DNA from: Gonapodya prolifera JEL478
Lineage: Eukaryota; Monoblepharomycota; Monoblepharidomycetes; Monoblepharidales; Gonapodyaceae
Length of the DNA: 64,000 bases
Reading direction: 5' to 3'
NCBI GenBank assembly: GCA_001574975.1
Contig: KQ965876.1
Location: forward strand, 17,367-81,366
Made by a program: the position numbers and the translations under genes
Shown here: piece after piece, positions 47,689-59,888 of the stretch
Numbering within the stretch: position 1 is the first letter of the stretch
How the letters are laid out: every line of letters starts with the position of its first letter
The notes under the pieces: model-generated
Told to the model about the DNA's origin: nothing
Database searches by the model: none
The model's input: only the letters and a program-made list of their open reading frames with translations

Positions 47689-48343
47689 CTATTGTCGCGT
47701 CCTCCGAATTTTGTACTTCTGTTGATATTCGTACAGCTCCGACTCCCGCTTACGATATACTTCCATCAGTTCAGTTGAGCGTTTGGAAATCTGGGGACAC
47801 CAAATCAAAAACCGTTGGGCACTGTAACCACGAATCACAGAGCAATTCCAGGCTCCTGCCCCTCGTGCTCGACTTCAACTCTGGCAGAAGGTGCATCCCC
47901 TCTCGGTGGTGTAACGTCCGAAAGAGACCCCCCACCCCCACCCCCACAACCGTTCTGGAGTGCCCAAAAGTCGGCTCTCTGCAAAATACTCACATTCTCT
48001 ACGACGCCTTTTAACATCGGCACGACCTCCCCAACAGTTTTTTCCATTAAAACACCGCTGACCAAACGAAAACACCGTCGTTCGGATGGTAACGAGGTTA
48101 TTGAGTCCAAAACCAGTCTGCGAAGGAGCGGCGGCTCTTCATTGATGGGAAACGAGGTATTCATGGTCACGATGACCTAACTGGTTCTCCTCCCTGTCTG
48201 TATCCATGCGAAGGAGCTCAGACCGGATTGCTTCCTTTGGGGAACACCAAGAGGCCACCGTTGATCCCAATCCTTCTCGTGTACCGCAAAGCCTTACTTA
48301 CGACCTCTTGCGACATCTTTTGGAAGGCCGCCGCAATCTCCGC
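47689..48343 (-). CDS. GIM4: Prefoldin subunit 2 (first exon not found)
   Basis: Exons on the minus strand read AEIAAAFQKMSQEV, EAIRSELLRMDTDREENQL, then LVLDSITSLPSERRCFRLVSGVLMEKTVGEVVPMLKGVVEN. After an intron of about 180 bases (GTGAGT...CCAG) the gene ends ISKRSTELMEVYRKRESELYEYQQKYKIRRTRQ at 47689. The CFRLVSGVLMEKTVGEVVP block and the KYKIR end are diagnostic of the beta-type prefoldin subunit PFD2. That subunit delivers unfolded actin and tubulin to the CCT chaperonin. The start codon must lie in a short exon upstream of 48343 that I could not place. The intron before LVLDS is short and its exact borders are uncertain. Confidence 0.85.
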
Positions 48344-48580
48344 CTGAAGCCATTAGGTCGTACAGTTTCGTAGGCGCCAAAGAAGAGCCAGAATCAAGCA
48401 ATTGAAGGAGTGCTCCATTCAATGACCAATCCAGACTATTAATGCCCAGATTTCCCGAAACTAACCGGGCTTTCTTTCGAAGATGAAGCAGAACTTGACA
48501 TGGAAAGGTTTGATCGATGCTGCGGTCGTTACAACAAGTGAGCCAGCAATTTTTGGGTCTCAGGCAAACCGAATGTACCA

Positions 48581-51500
48581 ATGGCGCCATCAAACTCTGC
48601 TGGATCGTCGGAGGGTGCGCCGACGGCAGCGGACATTCTGTCAAAGAAACGGGTACGCCCTCTTCCGATAGACTCTCTTTTTGAAGACTATCCAATCGCA
48701 TCCCCCTAAAAAGCTTCCACGCTTCGAAGAAAAAGTGAGATGGCGACCAGTGAGAGCTCCTTGCTGACGACCACATTGATGGAATGAGGACTTAAATTCC
48801 AATCGGATTGCAGACCTTGCTCCTCCTGCAAAAGAGTGAACGGTGCCTGCACATAAGAGCGACAGCCCCTCAACAAGGTTCGCTTGGGATATGTTCTCAA
48901 CCTGGACCGGAAGTTGGCTGTGATGGAGAGGAAACTAGCTGGCAGTGGAGATCAAACACTTTCTGATGTGAGTCTGTTCGTTCGTTGATTCCAATGAATC
49001 ATCCATAGGTCATATGTGTGTGGGACAGGATGAGCTAGACCATAGAAAATCAAAAGTCCGACGATTGGATCGGGATCTGTTGAACCTGAGCGAACCTGGG
49101 AAACCCCGGCCACCACAGTCAGCCCATTCAATAAGAATTGCACGGCATCTCTCCGACTGCACACCGGGGTGGCTTGCCATTCAACTGAAATGGATTTTGC
49201 CGGCACAGGCACTAGTTCAGGATGATTGGAGCAATTTCCCGCTCCAAAATATCCATTTCAACTTCGAGCAATGGTCGTCCCATCTCCCGGGCTCCGCCGA
49301 TCTGACGCACCTTTTCTCCAGTGTACACCTACTTCCCACAGTGTCACCACCTCATACAATGGATTCGCCTTCTCTCGTTCAACCAGGCTCGTTGTTTCCC
49401 CCGTCCAAGGAGGGTTGGACATGTTTCTTGGAATGCCGGGGCAGCAAATGAGTCCAAGAAACCTATCTCTCGGGTTCAATGACCCGGTCCAAGGAGCGGG
49501 CACTCATGTCCAAACAAGAGCGACTCCCTTGGCGGACGTGACGCTTTCTGATCGAGACTTACTCGCACAGTTCGATCTTCAATCTGTGGGAAGGTCGTCT
49601 GAGTCTCTTCGCTCGCGAAATGGAGAAAATGGGGAGGACGAAACCCAAGATATCACGCGTGAACTCGCAAGACTTAGCCTGGGTTCGACAAACAGGATTC
49701 AACATATCATGATGGAAATTGTGCCCGAAGAGGAAGTCAAGCTTGACCTTCTGTCGATATTCTTCGAACACGTTGAAACTTTTGGGCCGTCACTCCACGT
49801 TGGACAGTTTTGTAAGTGGAACGCTCCATATGCCTTCCCTGTCCACTGACTCGATTTGGTTTTGACGTTAGATCGTGATCTTAAATCCAAGCGAGCGTCG
49901 CCATTACTCGTCAATGGTTGGTGAATGAATATGGTGAACCGTTTGCCGAACTCACTTTCGTGAACACCGCAAATAGCGTGCACGTTCAATCGAAGCGACA
50001 TTGACCGACAAGGTGGAACCAATTCCGAAGAGGTCGAGCTCGCCGCCTCCTGGCGTCGTGCCTAGAAGACGGGCCAACGCTTGCAACAGTCTACGCCACA
50101 CTGTGCATGTCGGGGTATTGCGCTGGGACGGGACGCCCAAGCTCTGCGTGGATGTAGTGAGCATATTTGTGGGGTGTTTGGGGTCAAGAGAGTCCTCGAG
50201 ACCTTTAATTGTGACAGCGCTGGACTCGCTTCAAGAATGGTGACCGATATGGGTTGGCACAAGTCTCCAATTAAAAACACCCTCAAGTCACTGACATTAC
50301 TGGAACGAGATACTAGAATACGCACGTGGTATTTGTGGTCCATTTTATTCGGAGTCGGTATGTCTGAATCAAATATGTCTTCCAGGTGGAGCATCATTTG
50401 GTGCGATACAACTTCCTCGGCGAGGCGTCTCATGAGTTATTTTTGAAGCTCGATGATGTAAGTGCTGCAACAGCATATGATCAGATATCGATGTTCAAAA
50501 TCTCAATTTATTAATCTAGCAAATCACATTAGACTATCCGAATGATGGCGTGTGGAACAGCATCGATGAGTTCGGTCAACCTCTTCCGTGTTCCCCTGCC
50601 GAAAAAACTCTTCGCCGTCTCGTTGTCGAAGGTCGCATTTCTTCACAAACTCGAAGTGCACATGAATGGAACGCAGACTTCCCAAACGCTGCGACAGCTG
50701 TGGGGTTCAAACGTTGTTCCCGTCGTTTTGTCTGAGGGATTCTACGAACAAGCCACTCTGTACCAAATCCTGAGCAAAATGATCCGATCTGTCAGGGACC
50801 ACGGTCCCAATTGCTTCCACCAGCCGGAGTTCCTCGCAACCTCGGTGCAGCTGTCCGATTGGCTGGCGATACTTCCTGCAACCTTTGCAGAGCCGGTCGC
50901 CCCAACCGTCATCACTCAAGGACGTGCATTATCCGGAGCATTGCTGCGGAATGCCGAGATCAGCCGGTTCATGGTGTCTGCTTATCTTCACATTTTGTAT
51001 AACACCTGCGTGATTCTTCTGTACCGACCCGAGATGAATTTCGAGACCTTCTCTTGGCCCTCTTAGGAAGTGTGGCAGCAATGCACGAAAGCGGCTGACA
51101 AGGTCTGTAACTCTTGCCAAGCCATGCCATTAGTCATCGATGATTCGACAACAACTTCGTACTGTGTAGATCGCTGACATTTCCCAGAAGACTCTTGAAA
51201 TCGATCCGAATTTCGAGTTTCAACATTTCTTTGTCGCACTCATTTTGTTTGGTGTGTGAAACGAGCCTTCTGTTCGGACATTTGAGTGTTCTTACTTTTT
51301 CGCGATACATTGGATTCGAACGGATCATGATAGAGAGCGGGTGGGTGGCGAAGGATAACTTTTCAGACCACAATAATCTCAAACCGGTGTCCTCCAAATT
51401 ACGATGGTCCACGCGGTGAACTGTCTCCAAAACCCGCACCCAAACGCCGATCCTGTCATGGTGCGAATCATCCAAAATAGATCGAGGAGCAGCGTTGTTT

Positions 51501-51674
51501 TTCTACTCATCGCCCTGTCCCGACTGATGAGATCATGGGTCGTTGCAGAAAGGTGCGCCGGTGTATGTCCTGGTTCGATGTCAACTTTCCTAGAGCTTTC
51601 TTTGCTTCTACAGATATCATACCACCCTCAAGAGTCTGGCCGAACACGCGGGTATTGTTACCACTTTCCGGTGA
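48581..51674 (+). pseudogene. Zn2Cys6 transcription factor, inactivated tandem copy
   Basis: Aligns throughout with the intact gene at 51882-55043 in the same orientation (offset about 3.3 kb), including intron positions. Damage relative to that copy: the first two zinc-ligand cysteines (ACDSC) are gone. The CHASKKKCDG part reads FHASKK followed by TGA. TAA replaces TAC after CKRVNGACT near 48881. The frame changes near 49400 between SPPHTMDSPS and GLDMFLGMPG. A base is lost near 50414 in the WSIIWCDTTSSA exon. There is another frame change near 50650-50690, and TAG replaces GAG after FETFSWPS near 51065. The regulatory domain is still readable (EQWSSHLPGSADLTHLFSS, FYEQATLYQILSKMI). It cannot bind DNA through a zinc cluster. 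Confidence 0.9.
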
Positions 51675-51881
51675 TGTAGCGGGGCTGCCAACTTTCACTA
51701 TTTGCATCTCATATTTTTGCCCAATTCATCGTTAATTCTATTTATTTATAACTCTCGTATTTGATTGAATTGAGATGTCCGTTCTGTCTGAAAAGGGTCT
51801 AATAGCAACGATCGGCGGACCACCGACTGCCCACTGTGGTGGACACCTTTCGGCTAACCTGAAAACCCGAGAAGATTGCCG

Positions 51882-54800
51882 ATGGCATCAAACTCTGCGG
51901 GATCGCGGGAGAGTGGATCGACGGTACCTGAAGTTGCACCGAGGAAACGAGTTGGTGTTGCTTGCGACAGGTGCGCCATGGATGGGCATTACTTTTTTCA
52001 TTGGAAGGTCATCCAACCACATCCCTCAAAGCTGCCATGCGTCCAAGAAAAAGTGCGATGGTAATCGGTGAGAAGACATTGAGAAACCTTGCACCCGATG
52101 CCTCTTGATGATCGTAAAAACCTGCAATAATTCCTAGACCATGTGCGCACTGCAAAAGGGCTTACCGAACTTGCACCTACGAGCGAGGGCCATTAAATAA
52201 GGTTCGCTTGGGCTACGTTCTTAATCTAGAGAGGAAATTAGCAGTGATGGAGAGGAAGCTTGCCGGGGCCGGAGAAACGGTAGAAACTGAAGTGAGTGCG
52301 TGAGACCCAACTTGGACGACAAATCGACTTAACCATCGCAACAGGATGAGCTAAATCACAGAAAATCAAAAGTTCGACGGGTGGAACAGGATCCTCTGGA
52401 ACCTTCAGCTGAAGACCTCGGTGACCCTACTCGTACCCTTCAACATGAACAGCAAGACGCTTCTCTCATTTCAAATGATGGGGGCTTTTTTTTCAACGGC
52501 ACTGGAGATGTACCTCCCGAGGCTGTAGTTCACGGTGGCTTGAGCACCTCACTGTTCCATGGCTTCAACTTCGACTTTGAGCAATGGTCGTCCCACCTTC
52601 CCGAGTCCACGGATCTGACGCACCTGTTCTCCAGCATACACCTACCGCAAACAATATCGCCACCTCACACGATGGATTCTCCTCCCTTCCGCAGGGACTC
52701 CATGATTTCGCCTCCGTTGAATGGAGGATTGGAAGCATTGCTCGGCATGACTGGACGACAGAGCATTCCAACGAACCTGCCTCTAGTGTTGAGTGATTCC
52801 TCATATGCGGGTAGCGTTAGTACTGTCCCAACAAGTGCAATCCCTGCAATCGACGTCCCCACGACCGACAGTGACATTGTCGCCGAATTCGGTCTCCAGT
52901 CATATTCTGAATCATCTCGCTTGCAAAATCCAGAGACTGGAGACGATGAAGCCCAAGATCTCGCGCTTGAGCTCTCAAAACTCAGCCTAAATTCCACAAA
53001 CCGGATGGAACAAATAATGATCGAAATCGTGCCAGAGGAAGAATTACGATTCGACTTGCTTTCCATTTTTTTCGAGCATATTGAAACGTTTGGACCATCC
53101 CTTCATGCCGGCCAGTTTTGTAAGTGGATACGTAATGTCTTGCTGCTGGTGGCACTGACTTCATCGACTCCAAAAAGATCATGATCTGAAACTCAAGCAA
53201 GTCTCGCCACTTCTTATTAATGGTTCGTCGTTGTTAAACTGTAAAATTTCGTGCAAGCCCGGATCATATTCTTTTTCATAACAGCCATGTATGCCGTGGC
53301 GTGCACTTTCAACCGAACTGATATTGGTCGACAAGGTGGAATCAATCCCGAAGGGGAGTTCTACTTTGGACGAGTTCGGCGCCTCCTTGCGTCGTGTCTC
53401 GAAGACGGACCGACTTTGGCGATAGTCTTTACCGCGTTGTGCATGGCAACGTACTGCGTTGGGACGGGACGACCGAGTTCAGGATGGATGTAGTGAGTAT
53501 TGTGAACTATCTGATTGTTCTGGAGAGAATCGCTCACGCACCACCTCTGAATATAGTGGTGGCCTTGCATCAAGGATGCTTACTGATATGGGATGGCATA
53601 AGTCGCCTGTTAAAAGTGCTCTCAAGTCTTTGACCCTGTTAGAACGAGAGATTCGTGTTCGAACATGGTACTTTCTTATCGGTTGTTTTGTCGCAAAGGG
53701 AGGAAAAATTTAAGTTCGTCCCCCAGGTGGAGCGTCATATGGGTCGATACAACATCTTCGGCGATGGCGTCTCGGGAAGTGTTCGTGAAGATGGATGATG
53801 TAAGTACCTGTCAGGTCAACATCCGATTACATTTTAAAACATCAGTGCTCCTGAACTACTCAGCAAATAATGTTGGACTATCCTGACGATAATGTCTGGA
53901 ACAGCATCGATGAGTTCGGGCAACCTCTTCCGGGCTCGCATGCCGAACGAACTCTGCGCCGTCTCGTGATCGAAGGTCGCATCTCTCCAAGGACTCGCAC
54001 GGCACAAGGGATTTACTCTGGTGTGTCGTCACCTGGAAGCAACACCAACGGCTCTGAGGCACGACAAACGCTCGAACAGCTTTATGGTCCAAACGTGGTG
54101 CACATCGTACCATCTGTCGGATTCTACGAACAAGCTACCCTCTATCAGATCTTCAGTAAAATCATTCAATTGGTGAAGGACCATGGGCCTCAACGTTTTC
54201 AGCATCCAGACTTCTTCGTGCTCTCTATGCAACTGTCTGACTGGCTCGCCATGCTTCCAGCGCCGTTTGCCGAGCCAGTTGCTCCCACTGTTACAACCCA
54301 AGGGCATGCCCTGCTGCGGAACACTGAGATCGGCCGGTTCATGGTGTCTGCTTATCTTCACATGTTGTATAACACCTGCGTGATTCTTCTATACCGACCC
54401 GAGATGAATTTCGAGACCTTCTCGTGGCCCTCTGAGGAAGTTTGGCAGCAATGCACGAAAGCGGCTGACAAGGTCTGTAACTCTTGCCGAGCTAGCTGTG
54501 CCAGAAGTCATCGATAATCTGACAACAATTTGGTACTAGATTGCTGATATTTCCCAGAAGACACTCGAAATCGATCCAAATTTCGAATTTCAACATTTCT
54601 TTGTTGCGTTCATCTTATTTGGTGAGTGGAAAGGTATCCAGGGTCGATCGATTTGAAATTTCCAACTCTTTTTGATTTGTGCAACGGAATCGAATTGAAC
54701 GGCATAGAGAGCGGGTGAGTGCCCCTCCCATCTTCACATGTCTATATATCAAAAGCTGCTTCTTGCGCAATGTAGGATGATCCATGTCGCAAATTGCCTC

Positions 54801-55043
54801 CAAACCCCACCTGCGGCCGCTGATCCCGTGGTGGTACGAATAATCCAAAACAGATCGCGAAGCAACGTCGCCTTCCTGTTGATTGCATTGACTCGACTCA
54901 CCCGATCGTTGATGATCGCGGAAAGGTGGGTCCTTGCATTTCTAATGGATCAAACTCGGATTAATGAGTACACACGGTTCCCCAGATATCACACCACGCT
55001 GAAGGAGCTGGCTGAACGCGCTGGTATCGACACCTCGTTCTGA
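51882..55043 (+). CDS. Zn2Cys6 (Gal4-type) fungal transcription factor
   Basis: The start at 51882 gives MASNSAGSRESGSTVPEVAPRKRVGVACDS. The zinc cluster is assembled over two introns as C-x2-C-x6-C-x5-C-x2-C-x6-C (ACDSCHASKKKC, DGNRPCAHC, KRAYRTC). A linker NKVRLGYVLNLERKLAVMERKL suits a dimerisation coil. An acidic Ser-rich middle follows (FDFEQWSSHLPESTDLTHLFSS), then the fungal_trans domain: LLSIFFEHIETFGPSLHAGQF, GRVRRLLASC, LTLLEREIRVRTW/WSVIWVDTT, DYPDDNVWNSIDEFGQPLP, FYEQATLYQIFSKII and HMLYNTCVILLYRPE. A 7-nt exon (AGAGCGG, 54708-54714) bridges ILF-E and SG-MIHVANCLQ. All junctions keep frame. It should be a nuclear pathway-specific regulator; targets are unknown. Confidence 0.9.
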
Positions 55044-55129
55044 TGACGTTTTTGCACACCCACCGTTTTACATTTTCGCTTTGCATGCTTCAAAATTTGA
55101 ATCTACTTTCTTTATTCGGTCTTGTACTT

Positions 55130-55349
55130 AATAGGGACCTTGCGCAAAATATCATTCGGCACTTTTCACTGATGTCAAACAATTTGCCAAGACACAGGGT
55201 GAGAAATTTGGGGATGAGGATAAATTCGAATATGTTTTAATAAATAGTTTAGAGTTTACTTGATGAAGCTGCCGCTTTAATGGAGGAGAATAACAATTTT
55301 TTACATGAGTGAAAATTGCTGAAAAAAATTCTGCGCAAGGTCCCTAATG
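55130..55349. mobile_element. MITE-like element with long imperfect terminal inverted repeats
   Basis: The left end ATAGGGACCTTGCGCAAAAT (from 55131) is inverted at the right end (ATTCTGCGCAAGGTCCCTAAT to about 55347). Similarity continues inward: TTTTCACTGATGTCAAACAATT on the left against the reverse complement of AATTTTTTACATGAGTGAAAA on the right, for about 55 bases per arm. The middle is A/T-rich and non-coding. GTAC lies just outside both ends (CTTGTACTTA and GTACATAA), but a clean target duplication cannot be fixed. No transposase is present, so it would be non-autonomous. Confidence 0.75.
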
Positions 55350-55458
55350 TACATAATTATATATCCAACTCTTCCCGAGAATGCTGGCGTGACAAAAGGT
55401 CCGTATCTCTCAAGTGGGGACGGTGAGGGCCTCCAAGAAGCCTCCCAGAGAAGGATTT

Positions 55459-56993
55459 TCAGCTCATGTCGAACTCGACGTAGATCGGCCTTGAGTATGG
55501 CGGTATCAAATACAGCTTGTGGGCGATGTCAGCTTTGATGGGGATCCTCACCAATGGTCCGAATCCATTTTCCCACAAAACTCCTTGTATATATGCATCG
55601 GCTTCGTATCAACTATGCGCGACGCCAGACCTACAAAGATGTTTTCTTTCAGCCGCAGTCTCGTTCGGTGAGAGGTCGCAGTCACCAACCTTTGGATACA
55701 AGTGCGTGGTCGATTAAACAGTGCTCGTCACCCCCATCATCCCTGCAATTGCGATTGCGGTCAAACCAGTTTGAGTATCGCTCATTGGGGTCGGCCCAGT
55801 GCGAGGCGGCGTTCAAGAGCGGCGGTTGCGTGGTCGATTTGGCAATGGCAAGGGTCTGTCGGGGATTCCGAACAGTACGGTGGGCTCAATGCTAAATGTT
55901 TGAGTCGAAACGTAGAGGAATGTATGTACCTGAGAGATGGGCTCGTCGGCGGGCCCCGACGCGTCCGGCACGTCGTGGTCGAAATCGTTGAAGTCTCCCA
56001 TGATGATGAGTTCCTCCTTTTCGAAGGTGGACAGCTCCTGGAGGTACTTTTTCAGAACGGCGGCTTGGACTTCGCGCTGTCGAATAAAAATTGAGCGTAA
56101 AAGCGAAGGTCGTGGCAATGTTTGCCGAACCTTTGGGCACCGGTCCGTGTCGGAGGGCATCGCGAGGAAATGAACCCCCGCCAGCCAAATGGACATGTTG
56201 TTCACGACAATGCGGGTGACGTAGTGTTTCGAGAGGCCGTATTCAGTCGCGGTGGCATCGGCGTCCACTTCGTCCGCAAAGTGGGGTTGAATATCCACGA
56301 CACCACCGTCCTCCGGCCCACGGAGGATGTCCGACTCTGCAGGTCGCTTTGGCGCGGCGCAGTGTGATTCGGGGAGGGGAAACGGTAACTTCTCCTCTGT
56401 CCTGTCGAGAACCCGCACAGGGTCCACTCGCGTCAGTAGGCCGACGTTCTGTCCCGTCGCCACATCCCGCCCCTGGACCAAATAGTATCTGTACCCCATC
56501 CCAGGCAGAAGCGCTACAAGCCTCTCGAGCGCGTCGCACGACTCAACCTCGCTGAGGTGAACGATGTCCGCGTCAGCAGTCCGGATTGCCGCTGCGACGT
56601 GCTCAAAGTGTTCTTGCGCGGCGGAGAGGTCCTTCCACGGACATCCTCGTCCGGGGCATGGGATGAAAGACCGCCTGGCACCCTTGAAGAACAGCCACTC
56701 GGCGTTGTAGACGAGGACTGACAGGTTGCCCTTGTTGATCCGTCGGTCTTCGGGAACGGCGGGCGGGCGATTGCAGATGGGCGCCACTGGAGCTAAAGCG
56801 CGTCAAAAGGAGTTGGAAACACCGACCGAGAGTCCACAACAGCTGGTAATCACTCACCTGCGGCAGAGTTGCCCAACCAAGCTTTCAGTTTCAATCCCGG
56901 TCCGAGCTCACGAATACCCCAGGTCGGTGGCGCCAGAAGGCTCAGTAGCACTATCACTGCGAGGACGACCGCGCATCCGTGTCGCGACGCCAT
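55459..56993 (-). CDS. Secreted endonuclease/exonuclease/phosphatase-family protein
   Basis: The start at 56993 was chosen because it gives a good signal peptide (MASRHGCAVVLAVIVLLSLLAPPTWG); an upstream in-frame Met at 57089 would bury it. After an intron the EEP fold is read in order: LSVLVYNAEWLF, DIVHLSEVES (metal Glu), GLLTRVDPV, IWLAGVHFLA, and IIMGDFNDFD (catalytic Asp/Asn). Small exons follow with TLAIAKSTTQPPLLNAASHW, HCLIDHALVSK, GLASRIVDTK and the terminal SDHW/PIYVEFDMS with the catalytic His. All EEP motifs are present, so an active phosphodiesterase (DNase I-like or sphingomyelinase-like) is likely. The substrate is undetermined. Confidence 0.85.
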
Positions 56994-57352
56994 CCTTGAC
57001 GGTGTCACGAGACGGGCAGGCCACAGCAACCAGAGTGAGGTCACATCACCCCACCCAAGCCAGGAGGTCCTGGGAAGGTTGGGCTTCATATAGTAAGAAT
57101 CTCATCATTGAAGGTATTTGTACAGTTCGATAAAACTTTGTGCATATCGTACTTCTGGTATGTATGTCTGCTCAGGAGCCACCCTCACTGTTGGTCCAAC
57201 AAAGCCTCAGCCAGAGGCAAGCCAGAATCAGGCCGTTGCGACATAGCATACGATAATTCCTGATCAGCTTGTGATTTTATGGGAGGGCTCAGTGATGGTA
57301 ATGGAGGTCTCGGCGGAGTTCTAAGCAGTGAATTCGAGGAGTCACACAGTCC

Positions 57353-57615
57353 ATGAGTAATAACACTCCATCACACAACCTCAGCCCCATCAGTAAGCTC
57401 ACCTCTCCCGCAAGTATTCCCAGTCTACGTGCTCATCCTTACCCGTGTCGGTTTATCCAGTGTTTGTCGGCGTCTTCCTCATCATCAACGTTATCTGGTT
57501 CCTCGGCGCACGCAAAACGTTCATCGGGCCTCGTCAGTACATCACGGCGGAGGAGATCGAGGTGCTCGAGAAGTCGAAAGAGGGTCTGGGCGAGAAAGAA
57601 GTGGTGGAAGCTTAA
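57353..57615 (+). CDS. Small single-span membrane protein or permease tail remnant
   Basis: MSNNTPSHNLSPI, then a 68-base intron (GTAAGC...CCAG), then MFVGVFLIINVIWFLGARKTFIGPRQY and a charged tail EEIEVLEKSKEGLGEKEVVEA with TAA at 57615; 64 residues in all. The hydrophobic span followed by ARKTFIGP resembles the last span and tail of APC-type amino-acid permeases (W/Y..RK.F.GP). No upstream permease exons are seen. It may be a true microprotein or the remaining 3' end of a lost transporter. Confidence 0.4.
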
Positions 57616-57677
57616 CGTGCTCACCGGCACCTTTTGCAAGAGGATTTATGTATTCCTCGCGTTTCCTTATCTATTTG

Positions 57678-59772
57678 CTACCGCCTCATGAACTTCACTT
57701 TTGGCGTCCGTTCTGGAACTACCCTCCTCACCTCCGCCGTCATCGTACCCCTGGGCACCTCCACGACGGCATCCGCGAACTGCTCCATGCGCTGGTAGAA
57801 CGCAGACTTGCGCGGGTGCATGAGGCCGACGCACGAGAACATGTGCGAGTTGTAGAGGTCTGAGGTGTAGGTATGGTGGGCGTGCGGTATGCGCCTGCAA
57901 ATTCGCGTCGTTAGTGGTCAATGTTTGTGTTGGAGCGCGTCTGGATCGCACACTAGGGAAACTCACCGATACACCACCACGTAAACGTTTCGTTCACTCT
58001 CGAGCTCCGATACGTCCCTCATAACCCTCTCTCGCGTTCCCTTACTGAGAGCCACAGGCGTCGTCCCGACGAAGACACCTCCAACCGTGCCTTCGCGAAC
58101 GGAACTGAGGAGATCGGTGTGAGGAAAGTATCGTACCAGTGGGGATTCCAGGAGGGATACGACGGCGCGCTTGGGCTGGAAACAAGCGAAGGTGAGTTTC
58201 GGGTCTCGAAGAGAAGAATCGATAAGCTTACGTACCCACATAGTCATGCTCTTCATCATTCCGGCCCGCACCAATCCGCGAGAAGCTTGAAGAGTAAAAC
58301 TTTTCTCAACCGAGATCCTTGCAACTGAGAAAGTACTCTGTAAACTTACCCCATTGGGCACAATTCCCTCGTTTTGCGAACAAGTCCATGCGCACTCTTT
58401 GTAGGAGAGAGAACAGAAGACCCCAGAAAAGCGAGAACTTGGCACGATTTTCCTTCATTCGATTCACAGCATCATCTAACGTTGCGCGATTGGAGACTGC
58501 TGCACTTCGACTCACCAAACGTGCCTTCACCAACTCCACGAAATACTCATGCATGGCTTGCACTTTGTCTGTCGGCCAGTGTTCTACCCGAATACCTATC
58601 ATGTGCTTTGACATCGACCGGCTTTTCAGTTGAGGTCGAGTTGTTCGATGGGTGCAGACAACTCACACGTTGGTACACGCCTTGCTGGTGATTTCGGCTG
58701 ATATCCATGTCACGCACTCCGTAGAAGAACTCCTGTGGTCTGAAGCGGGTTGGGGGTGAGAGCGGGTTTGGCACGGTCAGTGCCAATGTGTTTGAACGAC
58801 GCAGTTGGGTCATGGACTTACTGGGGATATACCGAGATCATGTTGAATCCATGTGCGTTCTACGATGGCACATACCCGTGAGCGACTTTCCTGGTCTGTG
58901 ACTGCACTACGAGTACTTACTTCGATGTTTATAAGGTACTAGGATCCATCGAAAAAGGATCAAAATCAGCGACATGCACGCAAGACCACTCTTCCCCTCA
59001 CCTGCTCCCCACTCGCTAGCGTATATCTCACACAAGCGTGTCCGAAAGGATTTTTGACGAGGCCCCAGTTCTAAAGTTTGATCGCACATGAGTTCTTCCT
59101 CTCTTTACACCGGGAACTTGGGAAGAAGACGCATTCTCACCTTTGCAGCGTACGGCTCGCAAAAAATGTACTCTACGGCGGGGGGGCGACCCGTAAAAAC
59201 GGCGTCGATGTGGGTGAGAATACAGGTCCTGTATGGAGGTGTGTATTCCCGTCAGAACAAGAAGCACCGGAACATGACCAGCTCAGTGCACAGGAATGAC
59301 GTACTTGTTTGATATTTCGGTCCCTCCTACGCGCCATCCCGGAGCAAAGCGTATTAGGTTTGGTGACGTCACCTCCTCCCGAGCACGCCCTCTGCTCACC
59401 AGGGACCCCAAAATCCTCTGTGATGTCCGTAATGCCTAGTTCACGACTCGGGCTACACATTTCGCACATCCTCTCCTCCGCATCCGTTGCCCTTGTCCGT
59501 CCCTCTTGCACTCCCACACCTTCCAAGTCGGACTCTTCACTCAACGTAGCCTCGTCCCCATCTGTGCCAGTCTCGACACCACTTTGTGATGCCACAAGGC
59601 CTGATTCACGACGCAGTGCGACTCTTCGTGCGGGACGCGGTTCGATTGTGATGGCGGGGAAGTGAAACGGAAGGAGAGGGGATGCGGAAGACGTGAGTGG
59701 TGATGCAGGTGCTGAGGATGAAGGTGATGGTAGAGGGGTGGACACGCTTGCTTGTGGGTAGGTGGTGTTCAT
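57678..59772 (-). CDS. Conserved eukaryotic protein of unknown function
   Basis: The start at 59772 gives MNTTYPQASVSTPLPSPSSSA, a Ser/Pro-rich and then acidic N-terminus (about 150 residues). Exons then read LTHIDAVFTGRPPAVEYIFCEPYAAK, ELGPRQKSF, CEIYASEWGAG, FNMISVYPQPQEFFYGVRDMDISRNHQQGVYQR, WPTDKVQAMHEYFVELVKARLVSR, DLFAKRGNCAQW/VSLQSTF, GLVRAGMMKSMTMW/PKRAVVSLLES, YVVVYR/RIPHAHHTYTSDLYNS and finally FADAVVEVPRGTMTAEVRRV...KFMRR at 57678. The GNCAQWxS ... TMWPKR ... YRRIPHA series resembles, from memory, a plant and fungal uncharacterised family. No catalytic function can be stated. About nine introns; exon edges between 59170 and 58900 are approximate. Confidence 0.65.
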
Positions 59773-59888
59773 TTGTATGAAGTGGATTGTAGAATTGTAG
59801 AGGATTGCAGGAATTGCGAAAGTGAACAAGATTTACTTTGTACCGTCATTGCTTCAAAAAACTAAGTCATTAGTAGCAATCTTAGAAA

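Noticed and set aside
53701-53810. Apparent frame shift in the intact Zn2Cys6 gene
   Set aside because: Using the donor inside TG/GTACTT gives W-WSVIWVDTTSSAMASREVFVKMDD in frame, so no lesion is needed.
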